Shown here in pieces: positions 41,243 through 52,720 of a stretch of DNA of 64,000 nt. Positions within the stretch are counted from its first letter, which is position 1; each line of letters begins with the position of its first letter. This stretch comes from Symbiodinium natans (taxonomy: Eukaryota > Sar > Dinophyceae > Suessiales > Symbiodiniaceae), in the NCBI GenBank assembly GCA_905221605.1, contig CAJNDS010002845.1:782713-846712 (forward strand), given 5' to 3'. The position numbers and the translations under genes were made by a program. The notes beneath the pieces were generated by a model. That model did not search any database. It was not told the origin of the DNA and was given only the letters and a program-made list of their open reading frames with translations.

Positions 41243-41645
41243 GCACCACCTTAGAGACCCACGCCTGTGCCACCGCCAGTGCAACCTGACAAAGCAACCA
41301 AAAAGCCTACAACAGGCCTCGCTTCTTGAACGTGTAAATACTGTCGTTGCCTATATCCTGTTCAGGATCTATCGGATCATTCCACCGAAGCCGGAGATCG
41401 TTGCGAGGACAACCGATGCAATGTGCATTTGTGTGGTGGCAGGTCTGACCTCTCCGCGTGATCAAAACCAACAAAGCATGCTAGCTACCTTTCTACACCG
41501 GCATGCAAGCCTTCTACCCCGCCACATGTTCGTAACCGGGCAGGTGCTAGGCAAAGTGGCCAACGAATCTTGCATGAACGTCCACAGAGCTTCAACCTTG
41601 CTGCTTGAAGCCCCTAGTTCATGTGGCCCCTTCCTTTCCATATGA
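41235..41645 (+). CDS. 136-codon uncharacterised open frame
   Basis: An uninterrupted plus frame reading LLERVNTVVAYILFRIYRII, then PPKPEIVARTTDAMCICVVA, QSMLATFLHRHASLLPRH and VTGQVLGKVANESCMNVHR. Mildly hydrophobic, perhaps one membrane-associated helix near residues 30-45. It overlaps the preceding stop by a few bases in another frame, so at least one boundary is wrong. Confidence 0.42.
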   Translation: MHEHHLRDPRLCHRQCNLTKQPKSLQQASLLERVNTVVAYILFRIYRIIPPKPEIVARTTDAMCICVVAGLTSPRDQNQQSMLATFLHRHASLLPRHMFVTGQVLGKVANESCMNVHRASTLLLEAPSSCGPFLSI

Positions 41646-41872
41646 GCTTCAGGAAGACATGTTCTTGCCGCAGGCCCCCCATGCACAAGTCGAAGTACTC
41701 GCCTATGCTGCCGCCTTCCTGCACCACCTTCGCCACCCTGGGCACGTTCTCACCTGAGTGAAGAAGGGTTTGGGTGCACTTGAGGAATTGCAGCAATTGC
41801 AGCTTCTGCTCTCAGGGGTGGAGCCTAGGAACCATCGTGGTACAAGTAGGGTGCGACTGGATTCGATGATGG

Positions 41873-42284
41873 TTGCAGACGGTTTGCCTTTGTCAGCTCC
41901 ATCGAGTGCTATTCGTGGAGGGAACCGGTAGTAGGACCACAGACATGCACGGACATGCCATATCCCGTCCCAGTTTCCCAAGGGATTCCCAGCATAGAAC
42001 AACTCATAGACTGTACATTCCATGGCTGAACATTGGATCAGAGGACCTGCCCGATGGTAGCCAACGTCGCGGGCGACTTGGGCGCCTCTCGGCGGCATCC
42101 TTCATATGTGGAATGGCTTCGGGGCATCTTTCGGCCATCTTGCGTGCCCAACTCACAACAACAACCTGATGTGTGCCGCACCCAAAGCGTCAGGATAAGC
42201 CCGTCACAGACAAGCGCCTTGACTGAACTTAACAAAAATGTCACCTGTGACAATTTGACAACTCAGTCACCCAGTTTGCGGTAG
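41873..42284 (+). CDS. Possible exons of unknown gene
   Basis: After cccgtcccag (about 41974) the frame reads VSQGIPSIEQLIDCTFHG. A frame at 42033-42284 reads NVAGDLGASRRHPSYVEW, then LRGIFRPSCVPNSQQQPD and SALTELNKNVTCDNLTTQ. The minus strand (41703-42098) is also open for 131 codons. Unassigned. Confidence 0.35.
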
Positions 42285-43005
42285 ACCGTGTGTAGTATGG
42301 TGTCGTGTGGTGTTCCCTTGCGTTGGCCCGTAAAACTCTGTGATGTGTGAGCGGCCCTCTGCTGATTGCTTCTTTACGGTTCTTCCCGGCAATGTGGTTT
42401 CAGGGACAGGTGGCCTATGAAGCCTCGACTTAAGCCAAAGGCGCATGGGCGAGAGCATGATCTGGGATAGGGAAGCACCGTGGTGGACCCTGACCTTGGA
42501 TATAAATAGGAGCCCCTCATCCACAAGCTGTTTCGGGCCGAGTCAGCAGTTCGCCACGGATGCCAGGAGCTGAATTGCCACTGTCAACCCGAAAAGTAGG
42601 CCTACGCGATACCGATCGTCAAGAGCAAGACTCGTGCTTACAACATCTTACAGCACTTTGACGTGATGAGCAGTTTTGATATGACTAAAGACTCGCATCC
42701 GCACGTACATTCGGAGTAGAAGAGAGAGAGTTTCACCCGCGGGCGCTGCATGGTCGTGAGTCGGGTGGGCGATGATCCAGAGCCTCTCAGCCGCGCAGAC
42801 AGGGCAAGGCAGGATCTGAGCATAGTTACGTGTCGCTGGGGCCCCCCCTGCGCCTTTGTCTCCAATTCAATGGAAGGGGCCACTACACACCCTGTGCCTG
42901 CCCGGCATGCAGCCAAGTGAAGGTAAAGAAATCCAAAACGGCCCCAGGCGCAGCAACAACTCACTAAACTCGATCCGAGAATCGCTACGTCCCCCGGCTT
43001 CAAAG
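42285..43005. other. No secure gene
   Basis: Only doubtful frames (minus 42267-42524 and 42638-43003). A purine tract, agaagagagagag, lies at about 42718-42730. Confidence 0.4.
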
Positions 43006-44074
43006 TGTCAACCTGGAACCCCGAAGCCGCTCAGAAGGACTGTGACAGAGTTGGGAAGTTCAAGTGGCACTACGTCGCCTTGAACTCTGAAAGTCGTCAT
43101 ATAGAGCGGCCCTGTCCTTCAAAGCCCCGACGTCTCCAAGTCTGGTCTAGTGGACTCTTGCGCCCTCCCTTGCATGGTGCTGTCCTGGAGGCTCAGGGAC
43201 CTCCATGTCAACTGCCGCGAGGCCAACTTCCGAGAGGTGAAGAAGTACGCCGCTACCGGTCTCAAGGGAGGGTGTTGAATACCTCGGCGGGGGTATAAGG
43301 CTGCGACGCTTACCATAGGTCCGTAGGTTTGCCGCAGCTTTCCAGAACCGGGATGATCGTTTATGGATGCATGTCGAATAAGTCATACACTGCAGTAGCT
43401 GTATAAGTTCTGGCACACGGGAACATGCCATCAGCCGGCAGCTGAGAAGCTTCAGGTCCATTACCCGCACTTGTTCCGTGTGGCCGACGTGATAGGGAAC
43501 ACGGCGCTGCACTATGCGGCCATGTCCCTCGATGCCGAGTTCGTGGCCTTCGTTCTGGACATTTACCGCGAACCCAAGAACTTCGCAACCCTCACGGCTC
43601 TTCGGGCTGCTTTAGCATCGCTTTCCCCCCTCTCCCTAGCATTCTTATGCCGGTCTATGCTGGTCTGCTGTGAGAGTGCACATGTTTTGCCCCCCTCTCA
43701 GGTCAGGTACGAAACCCGAGAGGCACTCTTGGGAGATGGCTTGGCTTTGCGCCCCGGTGGCCCCTACTCTGCTGGGGACTTCGTTGTTGCGCGACTCTCC
43801 CAGCAGGCCTTACTGGGCCTGCACACATGCTAATATCAGGTAATCACATGCGCAACATCTGTGTTATGACATGCAAAGAATTTATTATTTTGTTGACAAG
43901 TTTGACAAGCATCTGCATGGCATAGCGTTGGAACATGTTGGAATGCACCATTCGCTTTGGCATGTGACTGCCTTGCAGAGTACATATCTGCCTGTCTGTA
44001 TCCTCTTCTGCCCAGGGCCTGGCGGCGACAGTCGGGGTTCTCGTGGGCGATGGCCTCGAGGCCTCATAAAAAAT

Positions 44075-44113
<39 letters not shown>

Positions 44114-44416
44114 CATATATCATATTTTTTCTCAGATGTACCAGGAAGTAGCCCTGGGCATCCTACCGCCCACCTAAGTCCATTTCAGCCTCCATGCTTT
44201 TTTGATGGCAATCACCTCGGAGTTTGCCGACTCGGACACAAGGACTCTGGAAGACTGGCCCTGAAGTGCTCTGCACGTCGGTTAGATTTGCACTCCCCTG
44301 AATTGCCTACGAATATGCGGGAGGCCACCAGCAGCGAGTTTGACTTCAGCCGCCGGGACGCGTTTGTCCGAGTGCAGCCGGACCCGAAAGTCGAGGATGC
44401 CTGGAACGATCTTTAA
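43006..44416 (+). CDS. Ankyrin-repeat gene, multi-exon
   Basis: Exons: 43006-43092 (STWNPEAAQKDCDRVGKFKW), 43151-43271 (LSWRLRDLHVNCREANFREV), 43346-43394 (TGMIVYGCMSNKSYTA), 43435-about 43604 (VADVIGNTALHYAAMSLDAE then FVAFVLDIYREPKNF), 43701-about 43810 after ttgcccccctctcag (RYETREALLGDGLALRPGG), about 44136 after catattttttctcag, and a final frame TSSEFDFSRRDAFVRVQPD ...VEDAWNDL with TAA at 44414-44416. Phases match at the first three junctions (introns 58, 74 and 40 nt). NTALHYAA is the diagnostic ankyrin core. No stop or frameshift was found in the resolved exons, so this copy may be functional. The role is presumably protein binding. Confidence 0.7.
44077..44112. repeat. (TA)n microsatellite
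   Basis: About 16 TA units within a presumed intron of the ankyrin gene. Confidence 0.95.
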
Positions 44417-45009
44417 AATTTCTAAGGGGTTTCCGACAACACAGGGAGTCATTGGGCGGGGTGGGGGGCCGGGGAAAGTTGGGGGATTGGGGGGATCGTT
44501 TGTTGGGTGAACCCGAACCTCACCTCCAGCTCTTATTTTTTTTGCACTGACGACCTCCTCTTATCCAAGGACATTGTGCGAGCACTGGAGAATGGCTCCT
44601 GGCCGAAATGCTTTCCCTTGTTACTGCGCTTTCGCAGGCTTGGGCTCTGTAATGTTCCCTGTGGCTGAGTAGTGACCATTGCCCCCGAGCGAAAATTAAA
44701 CGTTCTGCTTCAGAGAGATATCTGCCGCGCAGGCTGCTGCACGGCCGGGGGGGGGAACGAGTCTTGACACAAGCTGACCACAAGCTGCATGCGTTGAACT
44801 GTGTGTCTGTGATTCTTGCCGTGGCCTCTCGTCAGGCCTGCTCACATGGAGATCCTTGCAGAGGATCGGTTCTCGGAATCCCTGAATCCTCCAACCCACC
44901 GAGTTTTTCTCCCTGACCAGACCCCGAACCTTCACGAAGCACGTTACGAGGCGAAACCCTGATAAAAGAAACAATTTCCTGAGCTCCCAAAAGACCCCAA
45001 GACTTGCAG

Positions 45010-46453
45010 GACACATGGACCTTGGTCGAAGCGGGTGTCACGGAGAGGAAACTCCACCCAGACATCCTCAGGCTTCCTGGAAGCTTTCGGGAAGCGGAAG
45101 TCAGGAGCAAGCTCCGGGAGGGGCAGCTTTGGATCCAGCCCTTAAGGGCACGAGTTGTCAGATGTCAGATCCTTTGAGCAGAGCGTTGTGTTCCGGCACC
45201 TACACCGAAGCCCTTTTTAACGGCAGTCGATGATGGATTCCTGGAGGGCCCTGAATAATTCCTGCATACTCTGACATCATCTCTCCTAGAGAAAGCATGG
45301 AAAGACCCCTTCAACATCCTCAAAAAAGAGTGCCGCACCCCCCCCCTCCCCCCGCACACTTCTTCAAGCAGGCAAGGGACGCTCATCTTGCGGATGCTCT
45401 CCCGGGAGCGGCAGCTGCTGGCGGAGCGGACGGCGGCCAGGAAGCCGCCCCCAACCTTGGACCTAAGCAGCCTGGCAGCCGCACATGGCACCACAGAATT
45501 CGGGGAAGCCTTGCCCGTTCCTAAAGTTGTCAAAGCTTCCAAGAGTTTCGATATCTTAGGCAGAGGGGTCAGTGGGGTCTCTGTAGTTTGTGCAGCGCCG
45601 ACCCTGGCCTTGCACTTTCTTGTACTGTTCTTTTTTGGGCTCTGAGCTTCGGAGTGCGGTGCCGCTTTCCCGCTTGACTTTGCATCATGTTTTTTGGATT
45701 TGTGGTCGTAGGGCTCGGAGCGCACAGATACGAGGAAAACTTTGCAGCAACAAGCGTAAGGTCTTCTCGGCCCAGCTTCCAAGCGGAAGCCAGACTCTCA
45801 GACGCAGTCGCCCCTGAGCGTGGGCGCGGCGCCCAACCTCCCGTCCATCTTCGCCCAGTCGCCCTTGCAGTCGCCCCAGTTCGCACGTAGCAGCTTGGAT
45901 TTAAATGGCACGGGTGCTTGGCGCGCAACAGATAGTATCCACCATTGGCCACACAACTTGCTTTTTGAACAGTAGGATATCAGACGGTTCAGGTTTGCAG
46001 GGCCTCTCAAAGCTTGAACCAGATTTGCCGGAACCTTGAAGCCCTGAAGCACACTCTCAGGTATCCGGCCACCGCCAGATGATGTCAGCCTTCCAAGCTT
46101 GTCAAAGACGCGCTCTGAACCGGCATTGCCGAAGCTGCCTTGGGCGAGGGTGGGCTAAGCTGTCACTGGAGCCTTTTGGTAGAGCCCAAAACGGCTCCTT
46201 TAGATCGGCCGAGAAAAAAAGGTTGCAAGCCTCCGATGGCGTCGTGTGAGCAGTGAGCGCCACTTTGCTGACAAGGCGGAAATTTGCCACAAAGCCATCA
46301 ACATTTCCCTTAAGCTTTCAGTGGTTTTCGGTGCCTCTAAACACAAACTGCAACGCCTAAGCCCTGCCAGCTGAGCCGGAAAGCTCAGATGGGGTGCCGT
46401 CCCCCGCATTTGTGGGTTCTGGCAAACGCCAAGCCCGAGAGCCGCCGGGAGCC
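45010..46453 (+). CDS. Ser/Pro-rich multi-exon gene
   Basis: Exon 1 from 45010 after caagacttgcag: DTWTLVEAGVTERKLHPDIL then REAEVRSKLREGQLWIQPL. Exon 2, 45372-45567, after a C/T tract and ttcaagcag: LRMLSRERQLLAERTAARK then FGEALPVPKVVKASKSF. Exon 3, 45784-45913: RKPDSQTQSPLSVGAAPNLP then FAQSPLQSPQFARSSLDL. Exon 4, 46061-46149: PPPDDVSLPSLSKTRSEPAL. A small exon from 46276: AEICHKAINISLKL. One from 46371 after aagccctgccag: EPESSDGVPSPAFVGSGKR. Phases agree for exons 2-3 and 3-4. Low-complexity Ser/Pro/Gln content suggests an intrinsically disordered region. Function unknown; both ends undefined. Confidence 0.62.
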
Positions 46454-47032
46454 ATGTGCGTTCTTATCGCACTTATTGTAGAGGAGGCAGGGGAGGTCGC
46501 GGGGAAAAAAGTGCTAGCCTGCTGGAGTTGAGAGTTTTGGGGGTTTTGTCAGTTGGTTTTGGCCGACTGCACTTCTCCTAAACTTTGTGGGTCGCCTACC
46601 AAGCACATGGCAGGGGCTGCGAAGCCCTGAATCCCGCTGAGCCTCTCCTGCTTGTTAATGTCGGCAGTTAGCTCTGCACCTGAAGCGTGCGAGAGTGTGC
46701 GAAATTATGCGAGCTTCATTTCTGGAGCATTTACTTAGCACTGCCCATTCTTGTCGAAAGACCGGCCAGGCAGTGGCAAGCACCAAGGCCCTCAGGCCGA
46801 GAGGCCAAAAACCCAAAGAGCCTAACTTAGTAGTTCACTGATGTTCACTGAAAAAAAACCCCTGATGCAGTTCACAGACTCCCAACCTTGGTGCAAAATT
46901 TATACTGAGTCAGAGACTATCTGACCCCTCAGAGGGCTGTCCTGCGGACGGGCCATCTTCGCAACTGAGAAGGGAGCAGGGGGGGGCATTGCTGAGGGCC
47001 CGGGTTGTCTTAAGTACCTCGTTTTTTAGCCA
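46454..47032. other. No gene recognised
   Basis: No protein-like frame with splice signals on either strand; a G-run lies at about 46980. Confidence 0.45.
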
Positions 47033-47547
47033 AGGTGAATGCTGAGGGTCCATCCTGAACCCGCCACCGTCAGCCTGTAGGTCTGCACCATGTCAATGTC
47101 GCATATCATGAGCGTGGCCAGAGGAAGCAGGACTCTGCCTGAGGCAATGCAGAATCCAAACGTGATGCAGTCCGGGCTTGTGAAACAAGCTCAGGGCATC
47201 AGAGCCTCACATCTTCGCCACGCCAAAGAATAGTAGAAATCACTAGAGCCAAAGATACTACCAGAGAATTTAGAAACACAATCCAAAGGAGGCACAAGTT
47301 TCAGAAAGCAAGACGGAGCCGAGCAGACACCATCCTTGGCTGGGACAATGCTGCAAACGATACTCCGGTGGCCCCTTTTCGGAACGGAAGCCGAAATGCC
47401 TGCAAACATGAACAGTCCATCCCCACCCACATCATGCCCACAGGCCCGTACAAAGCTCACAAGCTTTTTTTCACCGCCACCCTTCCAGCCGTAGATTTTG
47501 AACTGATGTGAAAGCAAATTCTGGGTTGCCCGAATCCTCCAGGCCAA
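47033..47547 (-). CDS. Minus-strand unknown gene with hydrophobic end
   Basis: The ATG-initiated frame 47547-47191 reads TQNLLSHQFKIYGWKGGGEK, VRACGHDVGGDGLFMFAGIS and SKFSGSIFGSSDFYYSLAW before TGA. A segment at about 47185-47033, in another frame, reads CITFGFCIASGRVLLPLATL then MICDIDMVQTYRLTVAGSG and stops. The two read like one protein. A GAT|GTGAGG donor and a ctgag acceptor would join them in phase, but the intron would be about 21 nt. A frameshift is more likely, or distinct exons. Confidence 0.47.
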
Positions 47548-47886
47548 GGATTAAACAGTCACGTGTTCGTTGGTTAAATTCGGGCACTTGTGCAAACATG
47601 AACAGTGCCATTATTTGTTAAAGCCATTTCGTTTGTTGTCACAAACGCTGACGTACCATTAGCTAGCAGAAAAGGAGGGGGTGAGAGGAACAGGATGAGA
47701 CAGAGAGCGCGAAAAGGGAAGGGAACACCGTGGGCCGTGGGCCATACAAGCATCTAGACGAAGCCTGCCTTCACTAGACCATTTGTTTTTCTTGTTTCTC
47801 GTGAACCATTCACGCCACCTCACAGCATGTGCAGTTGGCGACGAAGAAGAGGCTGCTGCTAAGCCCTCCGGGCTCGCGGTAAGCAG

Positions 47887-48071
47887 GTCTTGCTCCTTGC
47901 AAGCTCTATAAGAAGTCCATGGCCTTTGTTGCGGACAGCGAGTGCACCCCAGACATGTCTGAGTACCGGAGAGCCCGGACGGGAGTTATGAAAGACGGCA
48001 TGCCTGACGGATCCACAAAAAAGTCCTTCACGCTCTTTGGGCATCCAGGCATCCTTCTTCGGTCTAATTGA
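47887..48071 (+). CDS. Probable terminal exon
   Basis: Open from a TAA at 47880 to TGA at 48069-48071. It reads LYKKSMAFVADSECTPDMSE, then YRRARTGVMKDGMPDGSTK and SFTLFGHPGILL. Strongly protein-like. An upstream Glu/Ala-rich stretch (47832-47878) ends at a consensus GCG|GTAAGC donor and may belong to the same gene. The overlapping minus frame is probably a shadow. Confidence 0.52.
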
Positions 48072-48253
48072 CATCTGGCAAGTCCCTACTGTGCTGCCTC
48101 GCTTAATTGAGGCCAAACCTTTGCAGCCTGGGACCACGAACAGTCATCTGAAAACATGAAGTACAACAGGCCCTACATCAGGTGCAGAACGCAACAAGTG
48201 GCGGCAATGATGGTAACATTGCTTCGGTTGCTTGCTGTTCTCTTTCTTTCAAG

Positions 48254-48462
48254 TCCCTCAAGAATCGCGAATCCAGGGCCCCAACGCAGCCGTTTATAAG
48301 GAAGTGCCCTAATCTCCAGCGAACTTGCAGGTCCCACTCCACCTTGGGAAAGCCACGTGGCCACTATGTTAACGAGCCCGCGAGCTACCTGAAGAAGTGC
48401 ACCAAGAGTGGGGGCAAGGCGGGGAGCACCTTGGAGTCCAGGGCATACCAGTCCATGACAGG
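48254..48462 (+). CDS. Well-bounded exon, basic protein
   Basis: The acceptor tgttctctttctttcaag and donor ACAGG|GTGAGA flank 209 nt that read SLKNRESRAPTQPFIRKC, then STLGKPRGHYVNEPASYLK and TLESRAYQSMTG. Basic and Ser/Lys-rich. The minus strand is open over the same DNA (LGALLQVARGLVNIVATWL), but both splice signals fit plus. Possibly linked to the exon at 47887-48071. Confidence 0.55.
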
Positions 48463-48727
48463 GTGAGAAGGTTCTGATTCCCAAGTTGTGCTTGTGTACT
48501 GTACCCCGGTTTCGCAGCTTTCGCTCGAAGCCCATTCACACTTTCCTCCTCATCGCTTCATAGGAAGGAATCTCAAACACTAGTTCTTCTTCGATTGCTA
48601 CTAAGAACATGATTAGTGATTAGTGCGATTACAAGCGATGTCTCGGGCGCACTGTCGATTTTCCATCTGCGGTCACGTGTTGTATCACCGGCAAGGTTGG
48701 AGTGGTGACAATCGCAAGTAAGGACTG

Positions 48728-49189
48728 ATGATGTTCGCGGGGTTGCCGAGTTTGCCTCGCCCGGACTCCTTCATCATCCTTGTCGGACGGGAAGTTGTTC
48801 ATCTTTCAGTATGTTTGCTTCACAATAAGTCGTGCGTGCTCTTAAGTTTGACGGATGTTGGGCGCGGGAGGGGGTGCTGTCAGCAGATTGCGGGATGCCC
48901 TGGATCGGCGCTCCCGCTCTCTGAGCTTGTCCGCACGTTTCCCACTCATCGCGCTTCAGATTGTGAGTCCCTCGCTCGAGATCTCTGCACGCTGTCTGTT
49001 TGGCGACACTCCCATGCCTGTGCGTGGTGCACGTGGTATACTCTCGGCCAAGGCCTGCGCACGTCTTCTGCTCGAAGTCGTTCTCCCGTTTCGGATATAC
49101 TCAGCTCATGTCGCACTCCCGACGATGTCCGCAAGTTAGTCTGTGTGTTGGTGCGCTTGGTTGCGAATGATTGCAGCGAATTTTGTTGA
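48728..49189 (+). CDS. 153-codon uncharacterised open frame
   Basis: The frame reads LPLSELVRTFPTHRASDCE, RSPVSDILSSCRTPDDVRKL and LVRLVANDCSEFC before TGA. A second plus frame, 48855-49139, is also open (LSLSARFPLIALQIVSPSLE), so the correct reading is unclear. No splice sites fixed. Confidence 0.33.
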   Translation: MMFAGLPSLPRPDSFIILVGREVVHLSVCLLHNKSCVLLSLTDVGRGRGCCQQIAGCPGSALPLSELVRTFPTHRASDCESLARDLCTLSVWRHSHACAWCTWYTLGQGLRTSSARSRSPVSDILSSCRTPDDVRKLVCVLVRLVANDCSEFC

Positions 49190-49247
49190 GGGTTGCCCCG
49201 CGTAGTGGCTGTATGGTGAAATTCCTTTTCTGGTAGATAGGGCTGAT

Positions 49248-49718
49248 TTGGAATTCGGTGCTCGGGGTCGATTGGGACTTGTGCCTGTTCGCAAAAAATG
49301 TGCGGGATCAGAAGTTCGAGACTTTACCATGCTTACGCCTGATTGCTTGAACACTGTGACACTGTGCCTCAGCACTACTCATAAGGAACTGACCACAGAG
49401 CCTGCTAGAGCAAAAGGGTCTTGCAACATCGCCCGGTATGTCTACCGATGCAGAGAAGCGTGTTTGCGTCCTACGCAACTTTACATTCATTCCTTCATCC
49501 GCAAGGTGCTGACTCTGTCGGAGATGAAGCGCGAGCATCCTGAGGCGAGGGTCGTTCTGAAGGTCGCGGCTGAGCCCGATGCGCCAACACAATTTTGTCA
49601 TAAGTATCAGAAGGTGCCTCCCCAGTTTCTGCGCCCCTTCAAAGGCATCGTGTGTTTTCGTTGCTTTCAAGGCTTCAGGGGCTTATTCAGGGAATGCAAG
49701 GGGGTCGGAGGTGTGTGA
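49248..49718 (+). CDS. 156-codon uncharacterised open frame
   Basis: The frame reads GRLGLVPVRKKCAGSEVRDF, TVTLCLSTTHKELTTEPARA, SFIRKVLTLSEMKREHPEAR and PTQFCHKYQKVPPQFLRPF. Good composition throughout, with only a minus shadow. It could be a long exon of the same gene as 48728-49189, but the frames differ. Confidence 0.42.
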   Translation: MEFGARGRLGLVPVRKKCAGSEVRDFTMLTPDCLNTVTLCLSTTHKELTTEPARAKGSCNIARYVYRCREACLRPTQLYIHSFIRKVLTLSEMKREHPEARVVLKVAAEPDAPTQFCHKYQKVPPQFLRPFKGIVCFRCFQGFRGLFRECKGVGGV

Positions 49719-49859
49719 TATCTCGGAGGAGTTGTCAGCCCTAAACCGAGAAGCCTTGAACCGGAAGCCAGACCCAAGGATCCCCAGGACCGAGATCCAC
49801 AGTCTTGCAGAGCATGTCAGTACCAGCACAGCGCGTGCGGAGGAATACGATACATGCTC

Positions 49860-49985
49860 TGCGTATGTACGTATATGTATATGTATACGAAAAAGTATAT
49901 GTATATTTGTATGTGTATGTATATGTATACGTGTATGTGTATGTGTATGTATATGTATGTATGTATGTATGTATGTATCTATGTA
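49860..49985 (+). repeat. TATG/TGTA microsatellite
   Basis: gtatatgtatatgtat units grading into (tatg)n; translates as Tyr/Val or His/Thr repeats. Confidence 0.95.
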
Positions 49986-50639
49986 ATTGCACTCATATGA
50001 AGATACATTTCGGAGCTTGGGTCTCTGAGGCGCTGGCCCCGAAGGAGCTGAAGCCACAGACGCGCCATGGTCCCCCGTCAAAGGCGCTGAGGACTTCACA
50101 AGATTTCAAGGGCTTTTCAGGGTATTTCAGGGTATGTTGAACTCTGGGTTCAATTTCAACTCAAGGTGTCGGCTAGGCGGCTAGGCGGGTGGCAAAGCAA
50201 TTCGAGTCGCGGATGTCAGGGCTTTCCCTCCCTTGCCTGAAGAATCTTCCACCATCATGTCAGGAATAGTAGGTCTCTTGCCCAGGGATCGTGGAGACTT
50301 TCCTGGTAACGCCACAAAAACACGGCTCTTTTTCGCACCTATGGCACGCCCTGGAGAGCCTATTGCTGCTGGATTCTCCGCGCTTTTTGCAGGCTGAACG
50401 TCCGGTTATGAACCTGGTGACATCAAAGTTGCCCGGCAGCACACACCGATGTTGGTTGGCAGGGGCGGGGGGGGGGGGGGGTTGTGGTTACATGTTACAA
50501 GAATGAAGCCGAGAATGCACGTCAGCTGTTGCTAGAAGCTCTCAAAACGTGTGGCTCTATGTGGAACCAGCTCATGGGCCAGTGCAACAACAGCAACATC
50601 ACGGTTCTTCACCTTACTTGCCGCTGGCTTTTTTGCTAG

Positions 50640-50897
50640 GCATGTCTATGTAGAAGACGCATGAAGACGCGCTCCGCTGAGGAACTTCATCGTCGCCAAC
50701 GCAGTCGAGGTGATTCTGGCTGCACCCAAAAAGTGCCTTGGCCTGGAGTTCAATCGTCAACGCAACACATATGTTGACATCCCTGGCAGAGAGGTGCACT
50801 TCCCCAACTACCTCAAAGACCCAAAACGGGGCTCGGCCCCTTGCGCCATTATAAACGCCAAGCACACCCCAAGAGACCGCTCTTTGATGCTGTTTTG
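50640..50897 (+). CDS. Exon of unknown gene, in-frame TGA near its start
   Basis: Acceptor gctggcttttttgctag, donor TTTTG|GTGAGA. The peptide reads APLRNFIVANAVEVILAAPK, then CLGLEFNRQRNTYVDIPGRE and HFPNYLKDPKRG. The same frame upstream reads HVYVEDA and then a TGA at 50662-50664. Either the real acceptor is the AG at 50666, or the TGA is a disabling change. The long minus frame here (50614-51183) has poly-Leu and looks like a shadow. Confidence 0.52.
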
Positions 50898-51985
50898 GTG
50901 AGATTTTCTTGTTGCCCCGGGGAGGCTTCCAGAGGGCTCCCGTGACTACCTGAAGAAGGAGGAGCAGCGGCGGGGGGGAAGCTTCCTTCAATAAAAGGGA
51001 AAGGCCCATTTTGTGTGCTGGACACTGTTGGACCCTGAGCTTCTTGGACCCTGTTGAATGACCTGCTTTGACGTCTGCACTCTCGACCCGAGAAGGGCCT
51101 GCTATGGCGGAGAGGGCTGCCTTGTAACTCACCAGCGTGAAGGTCTGCTGTCGGTTTGCAGCAGAGTGCCAGCTGTACAGCATGTCTGTGTATTCATGAA
51201 TCTATGACTCGACTTGCTTTGCGCGTGCTTTGGGGGGCTGGCATTTTTCCAACCGCAGCACTTGAAGCCTCAAGCGTCTTTCTGCAGCATCTTGTACCTT
51301 GTATCTGCGCATTTCATTCACGAAAGCTCTGCCGCGACTTTCCTGGATGTTAGTGGGAGGAGGGGGAGCAGGGCAGGCTTCTTTTGGGAGATATTTTTCC
51401 GGGGCACTACATGCATAGATTGGCCTGACACATCCTGACGAAGACTCCAAGACTCCAAGACTCCAAGCCCCGAGAAGTCATCTGGGCATTTTTGAAGTGA
51501 TTTTTGCCACACACCACACTACGGAAGTTATGGCCAACCTGCGCAAAAGCAATCAAACCCACCGTGGTGCCACGTATGATCCATGTTGCGAGACCTAAGA
51601 CTGCCATCCTCCATACGAAGTTGCTCGGTTGCTAGGAGTTGTGAGGTGCGAACGGTAGTGGAATGAACTGTGGAAGCCTACGTAATACAGGCAGCCTCTA
51701 TGAAGAGAGATTTCCACCCACAGGGGATACCAGGATGCACGGTGTACTTCGGGCTCCAACCGAACTGGTTTGGATCCCTGGGGCAGTGTAAGACTTCGGC
51801 GTGGGGGTCGACCTAAAAAAAGGGTCTTTTCCTGCTCTGTGCCTTCTAAGCCTGGATCCTGAAGAAAAATACACTTCCTGAACATTCCCGAGCCCTACAT
51901 AACCCTAGATAGTCGAAGCTGTGCGTAGGCCGTGTGGCAACAAGAGTCGAAGCTCCAGCCGAGGGGATGACCCGAGTCCTGACAA
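50898..51985. other. Only doubtful open frames
   Basis: Plus 51214-51438 (FFQPQHLKPQASFCSILYL) and minus 51595-51885 (PLWVEISLHRGCLYYVGFH) are protein-like in part but lack splice support. Confidence 0.3.
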
Positions 51986-52399
51986 TTGCGTGTCTCGTCA
52001 GCCTGGCAGCGGCCGTGCGCGAAGAGCCGGGGCCTTGCGATCCTCTTGGGTGGTTTTGGGGGGAGTTTAGGACTGTACATGGAGCACGGCTGGTTTCCTA
52101 GAGTTAGAGACCTGGATGCCGAAAAGGTTGTAGCGCAGCAGAGGGCGGGGTTTTGGCCAGGGGCCTTTACGAAGCGTCGGGGGGTTCAGAGGATAAAAAC
52201 AAGAGTGGCGCGCGCCAGGCCTGGCTGCGAAAGTGCGGGCGCATGTTGTTTTACGATTAGGTTTCCGGGTTTAGATGTTAGGGGTTTTGGGTTCTGTTTC
52301 TGCAGGTTGGAACTTCCTGCCGCGTTTCTGGATGCAGCATCGCATGATTGCTCTTGTCTTCTCTGCAACGCATGGCGGGGTTCGTACATCGATGCTTGA
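51986..52399 (+). CDS. Doubtful 137-codon open frame
   Basis: The middle reads YMEHGWFPRVRDLDAEKVVA then FWPGAFTKRRGVQRIKTRV; the ends look random. No splice signals assigned. Confidence 0.28.
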   Translation: MRVSSAWQRPCAKSRGLAILLGGFGGSLGLYMEHGWFPRVRDLDAEKVVAQQRAGFWPGAFTKRRGVQRIKTRVARARPGCESAGACCFTIRFPGLDVRGFGFCFCRLELPAAFLDAASHDCSCLLCNAWRGSYIDA

Positions 52400-52444
52400 G
52401 GGCTTGCTTGCTTGCTTGCTTGCCTCTATGTTTCTTGACGAATT

Positions 52445-52720
52445 TCACCACGATCTCCTGTTGAATTTATGCCTGACAAAGATAAGTATTCGTGGACATG
52501 TGACATGCTCGAGTGGGCTGGATTTACAAGTCTGGGGGCAGAATTTCAAATCTGGCTCAAGCAGCCGGTGAATGATGTCGACCACCAAGGACCCATCCGG
52601 ATGCCTTCCTGGAATTGGAAGAAGGTCTCGAGCAGGACACTTGAACTCAGAAGGGGGAAGCGACAAGTAGACCATTACCTCGACAAATCCCGACAATCCT
52701 GAACCCGCAAGCCTCTGCAA
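52445..52720. other. Both strands open, undecided
   Basis: Plus 52469-52702 reads DKDKYSWTCDMLEWAGFTSL then PIRMPSWNWKKVSSRTLEL. Minus 52445-52720 reads RDLLPIPGRHPDGSLVVDII then HRLLEPDLKFCPQTCKS. I cannot decide which, if either, is coding. Confidence 0.3.
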
